In this document: in pieces, positions 1 to 9,318 of the stretch
Layout: every line of letters starts with the position of its first letter
Numbering within the stretch: position 1 is the first letter of the stretch
DNA from: Amycolatopsis palatopharyngis
GTDB taxonomy: Bacteria > Actinomycetota > Actinomycetes > Mycobacteriales > Pseudonocardiaceae
Assembly: GCF_003385185.1 (NCBI RefSeq)
Contig: NZ_PQHZ01000017.1
Coordinates: forward strand, 51,917 to 115,916
DNA: 64,000 nt
Direction of reading: 5' to 3'
Notes under the pieces: model-generated
Database searches by the model: none
The model's input: the letters and a program-made list of their open reading frames with translations, nothing else
Told to the model about the DNA's origin: nothing
Made by a program: the position numbers and the translations under genes

Positions 1-96
1 TGGCTGGGCGGCGAACCAGCGCAGGGACATCACCTGATGCGGTAGTGGCGTTTTCCGGCTCTCCGACGTCCTGTCAGTGACCGCGCATAGCCTGGC

Positions 97-3000
97 GTGG
101 TGACCAAGGCCAGCACCACCGCCTCGCCGACCCGCGACGAGGCTCCCGCCAGCACCACTGATCAGCGGCCCGCGGCCGCGTCCGCCGGATGGATCCGCAG
201 GCTCGCGGCGGCGTGCTGGCGGCATCCCGCGCTGGTGGTGCTGTCGCTGTGCGCGGCGATGCTGGGTGTGGGGATGCAGGCCGGGAGCCCACTGCTGGTA
301 AAGGTCGCGGTGGACGACGCCGTCGCGGGCCGGACCGGGAACCTCGGCTGGCTCGCGGCCGCGCTGGTCGGGCTCCAGCTACTCACGTTCGGTGGTGCGT
401 TCGCCCGTCGCTACCTGGGCGGCAGGCTGGCGCTCGACGTGCAGCACGATCTGCGGCGCTCGGTGTTCGGCGCGGTATCGCGACTCGACGGTGGCAAGCA
501 GGACTCGATGCGGACCGGCCAGATCGCCTCGCGGGCGATCACCGACCTGCAACTGGTCACCGGGATTCTCATGCAGGTCCCCCTTTCCGTGGGCTCGGTG
601 ATCTTCGCGGTCCTGGCCATCGGGGCGATGTTGCTGCTCTCCCCCACGCTGACCCTCATCGCACTGGTGGTGGCACCAGCGGTGGCCATCGTGGTCGCGG
701 TCAGCCGGAAGCGCCTGTTCCCCGCGACCTGGTCGGCCCAGCAACGAGCGGCCGATCTCGCCCAGCACGTCGAGGAGACGGTCACCGGTGTGCGGGTGGT
801 GAAGGGTTTCGGGCAGGAGTCCAGGGAGACCGCACGCCTCTCCGGGACGGCACGCAAGCTGTTCGCCGAACGGCTCCGATCGGCGCGGATGTCGGCGGTG
901 CCGACCGCGACCACCTCCGCTCTGCCCGCAGCGGGACAGGTCGCCGTGCTGGGCGTCGGCGGCCTGCTCGCGCTGAGGGGCGAGATCAGTCTCGGCACGT
1001 TCCTCGCCTTCGCCACCTACGTCACGGCGCTGATCGGACCGGCCAGGATGCTGTCCAGCCTCGTGGTGCAGGCGCAGCTCACGAGGGCCGGGGCCGAGCG
1101 GGTGTACGAGCTGATCGATGCGCAGCCGGAGGTGCGGGACGGCGCGGACGCCCGCCCGCTGCCGGAGGGGCCGCTGGAGGTGCGTCTCGACGGAGTCCGC
1201 TTCGGCTACACCCGGTCCGAACCGGTGCTGGACGGTCTTTCGCTGCACGCCCGTGCGGGTGAGACGCTCGCGCTGGTCGGTACGGCCGGGTCGGGTAAGT
1301 CGACGGTCTCGCTGCTGCTGCCGCGGTTCTACGACCCGCACGAAGGCTCGGTGCGGATCGGAGCGGCCGGAACCACCATGGACGTCCGCGACGTCCGGCT
1401 GGCCGATCTGCGCAGCAGTATCGGGGTGGTGTTCGAGGAGGCGTTCCTCTTCTCGACCTCGGTCCGCGACAACATCGCCTATGGCCGTCCGGACGCGAGC
1501 GACGAGGAGGTCGTCGCCGCGGCGAGGGCGGCGGAGGCACACGAGTTCATCGAGGAACTTCCCGAGGGCTACGACACGCTGGTCGGCGAGCGTGGCCTGA
1601 CGCTGTCCGGCGGGCAGCGGCAGCGCCTCGGCCTGGCCAGGGCGCTGATCACCGATCCGAGGGTGCTCGTTCTGGACGACGCGACCTCAGCGGTGGACAC
1701 GGTGACCGAGGCGGCCATCCACAACACGTTGCGCGAGATCACCTCGACCCGCACGACATTGCTGATCGCGCACCGGCGGTCCACTCTGGCGCTGGCCGAC
1801 CGGATCGCGGTGATCGATGCGGGCCGGCTGGTCGACGTCGGCACGGCCACGGAACTGGAAGGTCGCTGCGCGCTGTTCCGGGAGCTGATCTCGGGGCCCG
1901 GCGACGGGCTGGACCAGAAGTGCCCCATCGGCCCCATCGAGCTCGACGAATCCGGCGTCACACCACGATTGTGGCCGGAGCACGCGGAACACGATCTGCC
2001 TGCTCCGAGCGATCCGGGCCGGTCCAGCGCGGCAGCGCCGCCCGCTCCGGGCACGGCCAGGCCGGCAGCAGCTGCCGGGCGCGCGGCCAACACTCCGCCC
2101 ACCGAGGAGTTGCTGGAGGGTGTGCGGCGGCTGCCACCTGCCGTCGACGCGCCCCGGCTCGACGGAATCGACGCCACCGCCCCGGATCCGGCGTTCAGCC
2201 TGCGCAGGCTGTTGCGGCCGGTCCGCTGGCTGCTCGCCGCGGTGGTGGGGCTGGTCGGGCTGAACGCGCTGGCGACGCTCAGCGTGCCCGCGCTGTACCG
2301 GTACGGAGTGGACGAGGGCGTCGCGGTCGGGGTCGAGTCCGCGGTGCTGCTGGCCGCCGCCGTCGGCGCCGTCGTGATCGCGGTGGACTGGTTCGTCATC
2401 GCGGCACAGACACGCGTCACCGCTCGGGCTGGTGAGTCGGTGCTGTACCTGCTCCGGGTGCGCAGCTATGCGCACCTGCAACGCCTCGGGCTCGACTACT
2501 ACGAACGTGAACTGGCCGGCAAGATCATGACCCGGATGACGACGGACGTGGACGCGTTGTCCACGTTCCTGCAGACCGGGCTGGCCACAGCCGTGGTCAG
2601 CGTGCTGACGCTCGTGGGAATCGGCGGCGCGCTACTGATCACCGATGCGTCGCTGGCGTTGTACGCACTGGCGGTACTGCCCATTCTGGTCGTGGCAACG
2701 GTTGTGTTCCGGCGCCTCGCGTCGGCGGCCTACACGGAGGCCCGCGAGCGGGTCAGTGTGGTCAACGCGGACATGCAGGAGAACATCAACGGGTTGCGAG
2801 TCGCGCAGGCCTACACGCGGGAGGAGCGGTCGGCGGAGACCTTCGCGTCCCGCAGCGACGCGTACCGGCGTTCGCGGCTTCGGGCACAGCGCTACATCGC
2901 GACGTACTTCCCGTTCGTGGCGCTGCTCTCCGGGGTAGCGGAAGCGGTGGTTCTGGTGGCCGGGGCACATCGCGTGGCGCGTGGTGAACTCTCCCCCGGG

Positions 3001-3912
3001 GTGCTGCTCGCGTTCCTGCTGTACCTGGGCATGTTCTTCTCGCCGATCCAGCAACTGTCGACGGTGTTCGACGGCTACCAGCAGGCGAAGGTCGGACTGC
3101 GCCGGATCGGAGATCTGCTACGCACGCCGACCTCCGTGCCCGCTGCGGAGAATCCGGTGGAGATGCCGGAGCGGTTGCGCGGCGAGGTGAGTTTCGAGCA
3201 GGTCGATTTCGCCTACTCGGGAAGTGAGCGACTTGCGCTGCACGACCTGACCCTGCACGTCCCCGAAGGCACGACGGTCGCCCTGGTGGGCGAGACCGGG
3301 GCCGGTAAGTCCACTGTGGTCAAACTGGCGGCCAGGTTCTACGACGCGACGCGCGGGGTGGTCCGGATCGACGGGGTCGACGTACGTGACTACGACCTCA
3401 CGGAGTTGCGGGGCAGGCTGGGCGTGGTGCCCCAGGAAGCCCACCTGTTCTCCGGAACCGTCGCGGACAACATCCGCTACGGCAGGCCGTCGGCGACGGA
3501 CGCGGAAGTGGAGGCGGCGGCCAGAGCGGTAGGCGTACTCGACGGAATCGCCGCGCTGCCCGCGGGCTTCCGGCAGGAGGTCGGCGAACGCGGCCGGGCG
3601 CTGTCAGCAGGACAACGGCAGCTGGTCGCGCTGGCCAGGGCGGAACTCGTGGACCCGGACGTGCTGTTGCTGGACGAGGCGACGGCGGCGCTGGACCCGT
3701 CGACGGAGTCGGCGGTACTGCGCGCCACCGAACGCCTCACCCATCGCAGGACGACGTTCGTGGTGGCACACCGCCTCGCCACCGCCGCCCGCGCGGACCG
3801 GATTGTGGTGCTTGACCACGGCCGGATCATCGAACAGGGCACACACGACGAACTGCTCGCGGCAGGCGGGCATTACGCGAGGCTGTGGTCGCTGGGTGAC
3901 GGGATGGAGTGA
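97..3912 (+). CDS. Fused (full-length) ABC multidrug exporter, TMD-NBD-TMD-NBD
   Basis: A single 1271-residue chain carries two complete ABC exporter halves, the organisation of M. tuberculosis Rv0194; the likely role is export of drugs or lipids across the cytoplasmic membrane. Half 1: membrane segments about residues 40-330, Walker A GTAGSGKST 395-403, signature LSGGQ 503-507, Walker B ending LVLDD 524-528. Half 2: Walker A GETGAGKST 1065-1073, signature LSAGQ 1169-1173, Walker B LLLDE 1190-1194. The first Walker B has Asp528 where the catalytic Glu belongs, and the second signature is LSAGQ; both changes fall in the same composite ATP site, so one site is probably degenerate. A Pro/Ala-rich linker (about 630-700) joins the halves. 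GTG start at 97. The substrate cannot be read from sequence. Confidence 0.93.
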   Translation: MVTKASTTASPTRDEAPASTTDQRPAAASAGWIRRLAAACWRHPALVVLSLCAAMLGVGMQAGSPLLVKVAVDDAVAGRTGNLGWLAAALVGLQLLTFGGAFARRYLGGRLALDVQHDLRRSVFGAVSRLDGGKQDSMRTGQIASRAITDLQLVTGILMQVPLSVGSVIFAVLAIGAMLLLSPTLTLIALVVAPAVAIVVAVSRKRLFPATWSAQQRAADLAQHVEETVTGVRVVKGFGQESRETARLSGTARKLFAERLRSARMSAVPTATTSALPAAGQVAVLGVGGLLALRGEISLGTFLAFATYVTALIGPARMLSSLVVQAQLTRAGAERVYELIDAQPEVRDGADARPLPEGPLEVRLDGVRFGYTRSEPVLDGLSLHARAGETLALVGTAGSGKSTVSLLLPRFYDPHEGSVRIGAAGTTMDVRDVRLADLRSSIGVVFEEAFLFSTSVRDNIAYGRPDASDEEVVAAARAAEAHEFIEELPEGYDTLVGERGLTLSGGQRQRLGLARALITDPRVLVLDDATSAVDTVTEAAIHNTLREITSTRTTLLIAHRRSTLALADRIAVIDAGRLVDVGTATELEGRCALFRELISGPGDGLDQKCPIGPIELDESGVTPRLWPEHAEHDLPAPSDPGRSSAAAPPAPGTARPAAAAGRAANTPPTEELLEGVRRLPPAVDAPRLDGIDATAPDPAFSLRRLLRPVRWLLAAVVGLVGLNALATLSVPALYRYGVDEGVAVGVESAVLLAAAVGAVVIAVDWFVIAAQTRVTARAGESVLYLLRVRSYAHLQRLGLDYYERELAGKIMTRMTTDVDALSTFLQTGLATAVVSVLTLVGIGGALLITDASLALYALAVLPILVVATVVFRRLASAAYTEARERVSVVNADMQENINGLRVAQAYTREERSAETFASRSDAYRRSRLRAQRYIATYFPFVALLSGVAEAVVLVAGAHRVARGELSPGVLLAFLLYLGMFFSPIQQLSTVFDGYQQAKVGLRRIGDLLRTPTSVPAAENPVEMPERLRGEVSFEQVDFAYSGSERLALHDLTLHVPEGTTVALVGETGAGKSTVVKLAARFYDATRGVVRIDGVDVRDYDLTELRGRLGVVPQEAHLFSGTVADNIRYGRPSATDAEVEAAARAVGVLDGIAALPAGFRQEVGERGRALSAGQRQLVALARAELVDPDVLLLDEATAALDPSTESAVLRATERLTHRRTTFVVAHRLATAARADRIVVLDHGRIIEQGTHDELLAAGGHYARLWSLGDGME

Positions 3913-3956
3913 GACAACGATCTGGTGCCCCGTCAAGAAAGGTTTCCCGACGGGCA

Positions 3957-4385
3957 CTAGGCACCCGAGGTCACGGGGGCGACATGCCAGCCTGCGTCGA
4001 ATCTGAGTTCGACCCTGTCTTCGACTCCGAACGCGGTCGCCACCGCCAAAGCTCCGGCAGCACGAACTGCCGTTTCCTCGATATCCGTGAGGTTGAGCTG
4101 GGAATGAACGATGGCGATTCTGTAATCACTTACGTCAACGCCCAGGTTGCGGACGATATCCCGCCCCTGTTTCACCCCCGCTACCGCCGCATCGACGAAT
4201 TCGGAATCCATGGTCGGCTGGATCGACGTCCGGTCGTCGTTCGGTACTGACCAGACGACTACATCTTCTTCGGAAGCGGCGCGACTCACCTCGACTTTGA
4301 CCGCACCAAAGTAACCAATACCGTTTTTCTGACGCTGCAGCTTGAACTCTCCGACCAAAGACTCGCCCGTCACGACAGCCTCCAA
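3957..4385 (-). CDS. Putative immunity protein of the RHS toxin, EF-G domain IV-like
   Basis: This 142-residue protein starts inside the last codons of the RHS gene (16-nt overlap), the usual place of an immunity gene, so the two are probably translated together. It has no signal peptide or membrane segment. By eye it follows elongation factor G domain IV: FKLQRQKNGIGYFGAVKVE at 14-32 resembles the EF-G KxxRQxGGxGQYxxVxxE strand, FVDAAVAGV at 63-71 resembles the EF-G FxDxIxGGxxP segment, and DYRIAIVHSQLNL followed by an Ala-rich helix at 87-119 resembles the last strand and helix. The EF-G link is my motif reading and was not tested by a search. The immunity role is inferred from position only. 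Confidence 0.7.
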   Translation of the reverse strand: MEAVVTGESLVGEFKLQRQKNGIGYFGAVKVEVSRAASEEDVVVWSVPNDDRTSIQPTMDSEFVDAAVAGVKQGRDIVRNLGVDVSDYRIAIVHSQLNLTDIEETAVRAAGALAVATAFGVEDRVELRFDAGWHVAPVTSGA

Positions 4386-7300
4386 CTCTGAAACAGATTA
4401 TAGACACCGCTGCTGAAGTAACTCTCCGCGCCGAACCTTCCTGTCATTCTTCGAATATGGTCGTAATCGTGATTTCCACCCGCATTCCACAGTTCGGTTG
4501 CCGCGTCGTCGTCCATTGTCGTCATATCCGCCGATCTCAGACTGTCGAAGTCGTCACCAGAGATCCTGTGTTGTACGATCTCCAGGTCCGTAGGAGCACC
4601 CTCTCGACTGCGAATCATATCCAGGTATCGCTCCGCTTGCTCACGACTCTCCCAAGCGTAGAGACCTTCGCCCATCTCCGATCGAGGCCTGTTGTTGCCA
4701 TCGATACCCGATGGCCACGGTTCACCACCATTGTTGATGAGACGGTCGGCGTCAGCACGGTTCTGCACACTGTAGAAGTTTCGACACGGAGAAAGACCGG
4801 ATGGGTCAGTCGAGGCGGTGGGATTCGGCACATACGACTGGGGGTTCATCGTCGGCGCCAACCCCAATGGGTCAGGCGACGCGTAACGGCCGGTTTCGGC
4901 GTCGTAGTAGCGGTAGTAGTTGTAGTTCAGCTGAGATTCGAAATCGAAGTACTGCCCCGGAAAACGCAGGGGAGTACTCGCGGACTGCCTCGATTGGTCG
5001 AGTAAATGCCCCCAGATGGTCGCGTTACGTTTCCAGGTAACTTTCCCGGCAGGGTCAACGAGCTCCGTAGGGGTGCCGATTATGTCGGTAACTATCGAAA
5101 AGAACTCTCGATCGACCCAGTCCTGACCAGTGTCACCGGAACGCGCTCGTTCGACCTGACAGACTGGCCGGAAGCTTCCAGGTTCCCAGTTCCAGGTGGT
5201 CGCGTGCCCCGAGGAATGCCTCTGTTCCGCAAGAACCATACCGTCCCAGGAGAAATCCACCCGCTCCACGACAGCGCCAGTGACGCCTTCAGTACGAAGC
5301 TTGGCGATCCGTCTCCCGAGTGGATCGTAAAGATACCTCCAGCGAGTTCCGTCAGGAGTAACGAGTGCGACCAACCGGTCGTCAGCATCCCAGCTGTAGT
5401 GCCAGTTGTCCGGCTTGGCTGACAGCCGCTTTTTTTGCCGATGCACGACTCGACCTTGTGCATCATAACGATATCGGACATTGCCCGCCCGAGTGATGAG
5501 CGAGCCGGAGTAGTCTCGAGTTCCTTGTGCCTCCTGCCGACCACCTGGCCAGCTCGCCGCGGTGACATTGCCCGCGGTGTCATAGGCGTAGCTCTCGGTC
5601 CACCCCGAACCATGAGCAGCGGTAATCCGGGCGACAGAGTCCATTTCGTAGGAGATCGAACCACCGAGCTGATCGTCGACTCCGGCCAGATGACCATCAG
5701 CCAGATAGCGGTAGTCGCGCTTCTGGATCAGTTGTGCGTGCGTTCCCTCTATTGGCCCCGGCTGTCGGCGAGCTACCGTGGACACCGTTTGTGTTGACAG
5801 CCGGTGATTGATATCCCAGGCTTGCGCGATTATCGTACCCGTATCGAGCAGTCGTTCGGTTTCGTGACCCACGGAGTTATAGCCGAATGTCATCACTCGC
5901 CCTGCGGTGGCGAGTTCGACAGGCCTTCCCCCTGTTTGATACCGCCAACTCGTCTCCGAGCCACTCGGCGTACGACGGCGCGTACGACGACCTATCAGGT
6001 CGTACTCCGACGTGACGTTCTTTCCGTCAACTCCTTCGGAGAGCACACGGCCCAGCCTGTCCCTGGTGAGCACCAACTCACCGTTCGCATTCTTTGCGGC
6101 GACCAGTCGGCCCGCTGGATCGAACTCGAACAGTTCGACCACATCACCGTGACTACGCTTGACGATGTTGCCAAGTTCGTCACGTACGAAACGCACCTCC
6201 TGTCCGGCGCCGTTGACACGCCCGACCAGCGCACCACTCGGGTCATGCTCGTACTCGAGCCTTCGACCGTTGAAGTCTGTTTCCGAAACGAGGTTTCCGG
6301 CAGAGTTGTACGAGTACCGCCAGGCAAGGCCCTGCGAGTTTGTCACGGAGGTGAGACGCAAAAGGCTGTCGTACTCGAATTTTAGCCTACTGCCGTCCGG
6401 GTGCAACTCCTCGGCAGGAAGATCGAAATGCGTTGTTCGAACCGTAGTGATACGACCGAGCGGATCACAATGTTCTACCGCGTTCCCCTCGCCGTCATAT
6501 CGCCATTTTTCCACCGCGCCGTCCGGCGCCGTCCTGGACAGGATTTTACCTTCGACCGTCCAGTTCAGGTGCACTGTCGCACCTGTCGAGTCGATCACCT
6601 GCGAGATTCTGCCGAACTGATCTCTTCGATATCGGGTGACATTCCCGTGCACGTCGATTTCAGCGATCGGCAAACCAGCGGCATTTGTTTCCGTGCGATG
6701 AACCCGTCCCAACGGGTCCGTCACGGAAACCAGTTGGCCCACTTGATTGTATGTACACAGCGTCCTGGAGCCCGCCGGGTCAATGATCGTCGTCACTCGA
6801 CCCGCGCTGTCGTAGCTTCTTTTCCATACAGCACCATCGGGGTCAATGGTGACGATCGGCCGGCCCAATTCGTTGAACTCGGCGCGTGCCTGGCTCCCGT
6901 CCGGGCGCGTCAGCACCACCAGGTTCCCCTGGTCGTCGTACTCGTAACGAGTGATATGACCCAACGCGTCCGTGCGGCTGAGTAGTCGATCATCCGCATC
7001 CCAGGCGAAGCCGGTCGTATGGCCAAGCGGGTTGGTTTCGGCTACCACATTGTTCCGGCTGTCGAACTCGTAGACAGTGGTGTTGCCGAGCGCATCGGTG
7101 AAACGTGTGATGCGGCTGTCCGCGTCATAGGCAAAAGTACCGTTCAGGAAACCACCGGACCCCTGATTGGCGACGCACCGGCCATCGCTGCCGTAGAAGT
7201 AGCGATACCACTCGCCGTTACGGTCGGTCCACTGCGCGATTCGCCCGCTGTGGTCGTAGTCGAACTTCAACGCCCGGTTCGACGAATTGACTACCTCCGC

Positions 7301-8953
7301 AAGAAGGCCAGTATCGGTGTAGCCGAACCGAATCAGGCTGATATCCGCCCCATCGGAACCACGAAGCCACAACTCGGTGATCTTCTGGTCGTTACTGCCG
7401 ACCACTATGTGATAGCCGCCAGAATGCCGCACTTCCGTGACTACTTGGTCGTCGTCCCTGCCGAAATCGATTCGATTGCCACTGCGGTCGGTAACGGCCG
7501 TCATCGGCATTGTGCTGGCGGACGCGTCCTCGAAGTGCAATGTCCTGCCGGTCTGGCACTGGTGGACCGCGTACCCGGTTTCGGTCCGGTACAGCGGCCA
7601 CCGGGGACCGACCTCCGGCAGCACCTCCCGATTGGTATGCGGGCGGGGATACACCAGAAGCATGCCGTCCTCAGCCACGTAGACAACGCCTTGGTCGTCG
7701 AACTCCAGCCGCTGATCCAACGTGGAGGCCCATGAAGGACCGAAGGAGCGACCTGCTCGGTATGACGAGACGTGTGTGCGCTTGAGGATCAGCGGGAGAA
7801 CGCCGGCAAGTTCCACGTCGGTCTGCCCGAGTACGACTTCGCCGGTTGTCACGTCAACCGGATCGTTGCACGTGGTGCGCGAGGTCTCCGGCGTCTTGGT
7901 GTCGTTGGGGTCGCTAGGCCGATTGGAGCCATCCGGCTTGTTGCCGTTCGGAGACGTACCGTCGGGCTTTCCGCCGTTCGGCGTCGTCCCCGGCCCGTCC
8001 GGGCTGGTGCTCGACGGACTCGTCGTGTCCGGCGACTTCGGGGTGGTGCTCGGTGCGTCCGGGGTCGTGGTCCCGCTCGGTGTGGTCGTCGCCGACGAAG
8101 GCGTGGTGGTGTCCGGCGACTTCACCGTCGGGGCGTCGATGCCTGGTGTGTTCGGCGTGGACGACGGAGTGGTACCCCCGCCAGGGGAGAACTTGCGGGC
8201 CAGCTTCGCCAGCGCCTGGATGATCTCGTCCAGCTTGTCGATCACCCTGCGGATCAACGGCGAGACGTTGCTGATCGTCTTGACCAGATTCCGGATCAGG
8301 TCCGCGATCTTGTTGATCGCCTTGGAGATCGCCGCCGTGGCCTGCACCGCGATGAGCGGCGTCGCGAAGCCGAGTGTGCCGGCGGCTTCGAGCGCCCAGG
8401 TGATGAGCTTGCCGACCAGTTCGCCGACGAGGTCGCGGACGATCTCGCGCACCGCGGCGACGACCTCGCCCATGATCATCACGCCGACCGAGATGCCCTC
8501 CGACAACGTCGCCGCACCGGCGATCGCGTCGGCCTGCTCGGCCGAGGCCTGCCGGTAGGCGTCCGCGGCCTCGCCCGACCAGCCGGCTGTCCCGGTGTTG
8601 ACCTCGTTGCCGAGGTCGCCCGCCACCGCGGAGACTTCGGCCGCGACGTTCGCCCAGGTCTCGGAGAACGACTGGATCACCGGCGGGTCGCCCGCCAGCC
8701 AGTCCAGCGCCTCCTTCAACGGTTGCACGTGCTCGATCAGCCAGGACACTCCGTACGACGCGAGCGTCCCGATCGGGTCCACGACCATCGACAGGACCTC
8801 GAGGCCCACACCGACGGCGCCGAGACCGACCGCCACCCAGGAGCCGTCCGAGATGCCCGACGCGAGATCGACGGCGGACTCCGCGATCCCGATGCCCGTG
8901 TATCCGGTTGTGGTCGACTGAGCCTGCGCGACAAGCGGGTTCCCCTCCGGCAT
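4370..8953 (-). CDS. RHS/YD-repeat polymorphic toxin with T7SS-type N-terminus and ART-like C-terminal domain
   Basis: This 1527-residue polymorphic toxin has four parts. Residues 1-255 are helical with a WSG motif at 125-127, as in WXG100/LXG-type T7SS substrates. Residues 257-360 are a Pro/Ser/Thr/Asp linker. A DUF6531 start (NDPVDVTTGEVV, from 363) leads into many YD repeats that should form the RHS shell and end in a core with YYRYYDAETGRYASPDPLGL. After PTASTDPSGL a non-repeat domain of about 140 residues (1388-1527) should be the toxin. Its order FYSVQNRADADRLINNGG, then GEGLYAWESREQAERYL, then a TDLEIVQHRI strand, recalls ADP-ribosyltransferase folds, but no catalytic Glu could be fixed. 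ATG start, TGATG-coupled to the upstream gene. The 3' part is visibly less GC-rich than its surroundings, consistent with exchange of toxin ends. Confidence 0.9.
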   Translation of the reverse strand: MPEGNPLVAQAQSTTTGYTGIGIAESAVDLASGISDGSWVAVGLGAVGVGLEVLSMVVDPIGTLASYGVSWLIEHVQPLKEALDWLAGDPPVIQSFSETWANVAAEVSAVAGDLGNEVNTGTAGWSGEAADAYRQASAEQADAIAGAATLSEGISVGVMIMGEVVAAVREIVRDLVGELVGKLITWALEAAGTLGFATPLIAVQATAAISKAINKIADLIRNLVKTISNVSPLIRRVIDKLDEIIQALAKLARKFSPGGGTTPSSTPNTPGIDAPTVKSPDTTTPSSATTTPSGTTTPDAPSTTPKSPDTTSPSSTSPDGPGTTPNGGKPDGTSPNGNKPDGSNRPSDPNDTKTPETSRTTCNDPVDVTTGEVVLGQTDVELAGVLPLILKRTHVSSYRAGRSFGPSWASTLDQRLEFDDQGVVYVAEDGMLLVYPRPHTNREVLPEVGPRWPLYRTETGYAVHQCQTGRTLHFEDASASTMPMTAVTDRSGNRIDFGRDDDQVVTEVRHSGGYHIVVGSNDQKITELWLRGSDGADISLIRFGYTDTGLLAEVVNSSNRALKFDYDHSGRIAQWTDRNGEWYRYFYGSDGRCVANQGSGGFLNGTFAYDADSRITRFTDALGNTTVYEFDSRNNVVAETNPLGHTTGFAWDADDRLLSRTDALGHITRYEYDDQGNLVVLTRPDGSQARAEFNELGRPIVTIDPDGAVWKRSYDSAGRVTTIIDPAGSRTLCTYNQVGQLVSVTDPLGRVHRTETNAAGLPIAEIDVHGNVTRYRRDQFGRISQVIDSTGATVHLNWTVEGKILSRTAPDGAVEKWRYDGEGNAVEHCDPLGRITTVRTTHFDLPAEELHPDGSRLKFEYDSLLRLTSVTNSQGLAWRYSYNSAGNLVSETDFNGRRLEYEHDPSGALVGRVNGAGQEVRFVRDELGNIVKRSHGDVVELFEFDPAGRLVAAKNANGELVLTRDRLGRVLSEGVDGKNVTSEYDLIGRRTRRRTPSGSETSWRYQTGGRPVELATAGRVMTFGYNSVGHETERLLDTGTIIAQAWDINHRLSTQTVSTVARRQPGPIEGTHAQLIQKRDYRYLADGHLAGVDDQLGGSISYEMDSVARITAAHGSGWTESYAYDTAGNVTAASWPGGRQEAQGTRDYSGSLITRAGNVRYRYDAQGRVVHRQKKRLSAKPDNWHYSWDADDRLVALVTPDGTRWRYLYDPLGRRIAKLRTEGVTGAVVERVDFSWDGMVLAEQRHSSGHATTWNWEPGSFRPVCQVERARSGDTGQDWVDREFFSIVTDIIGTPTELVDPAGKVTWKRNATIWGHLLDQSRQSASTPLRFPGQYFDFESQLNYNYYRYYDAETGRYASPDPLGLAPTMNPQSYVPNPTASTDPSGLSPCRNFYSVQNRADADRLINNGGEPWPSGIDGNNRPRSEMGEGLYAWESREQAERYLDMIRSREGAPTDLEIVQHRISGDDFDSLRSADMTTMDDDAATELWNAGGNHDYDHIRRMTGRFGAESYFSSGVYNLFQSWRLS

Positions 8954-9276
8954 CAGAGCGCCCCGCCCGTCTTCTTGATCACCGCTGCGGTGTCGTCCTC
9001 ATGCGCGCTGTACGTAGCGGAGGCATCCCGGACCTTGCCCGCCGTCGCGCTGACCGACTCGGCTGCGGTTTGCAGCGCCCGCACGCCCATCTGTTCGAAC
9101 GGCTCGAGGAGCATCGCGAACGGCTGGCAGATCACGCCGTACGCACTGTTGTCCATCGCCACCTGCTGCGCGGCGGAGACCGCCGTGTCCATCCGATCCG
9201 CGAAGCCGTCGACCTTGCCTGCGTGGGTTTCCAACTCCTCGTGCAGTACCTCGAAACCCTGCCCACCGCTACCCAT
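8953..9276 (-). CDS. EspC-like type VII secretion target protein
   Basis: This 107-residue all-helical protein resembles the ESX EspC/DUF2580 family. It has two amphipathic helices with a YGVICQPFAMLL segment in the centre, matching the family's YGxxxxxF region. Such proteins are small cytosolic partners or substrates of T7SS. The ATG start is preceded by GGGGAGAGG. Its TGA overlaps the ATG of the RHS gene (TGATG), so the two are translationally coupled, suggesting it acts as export partner for the RHS protein. No WXG motif is present. Confidence 0.8.
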   Translation of the reverse strand: MGSGGQGFEVLHEELETHAGKVDGFADRMDTAVSAAQQVAMDNSAYGVICQPFAMLLEPFEQMGVRALQTAAESVSATAGKVRDASATYSAHEDDTAAVIKKTGGAL

Positions 9277-9318
9277 CGCGAAAACCTCTCCCCAGAAACA
9301 CCGAAACCGGTTGGCTGA

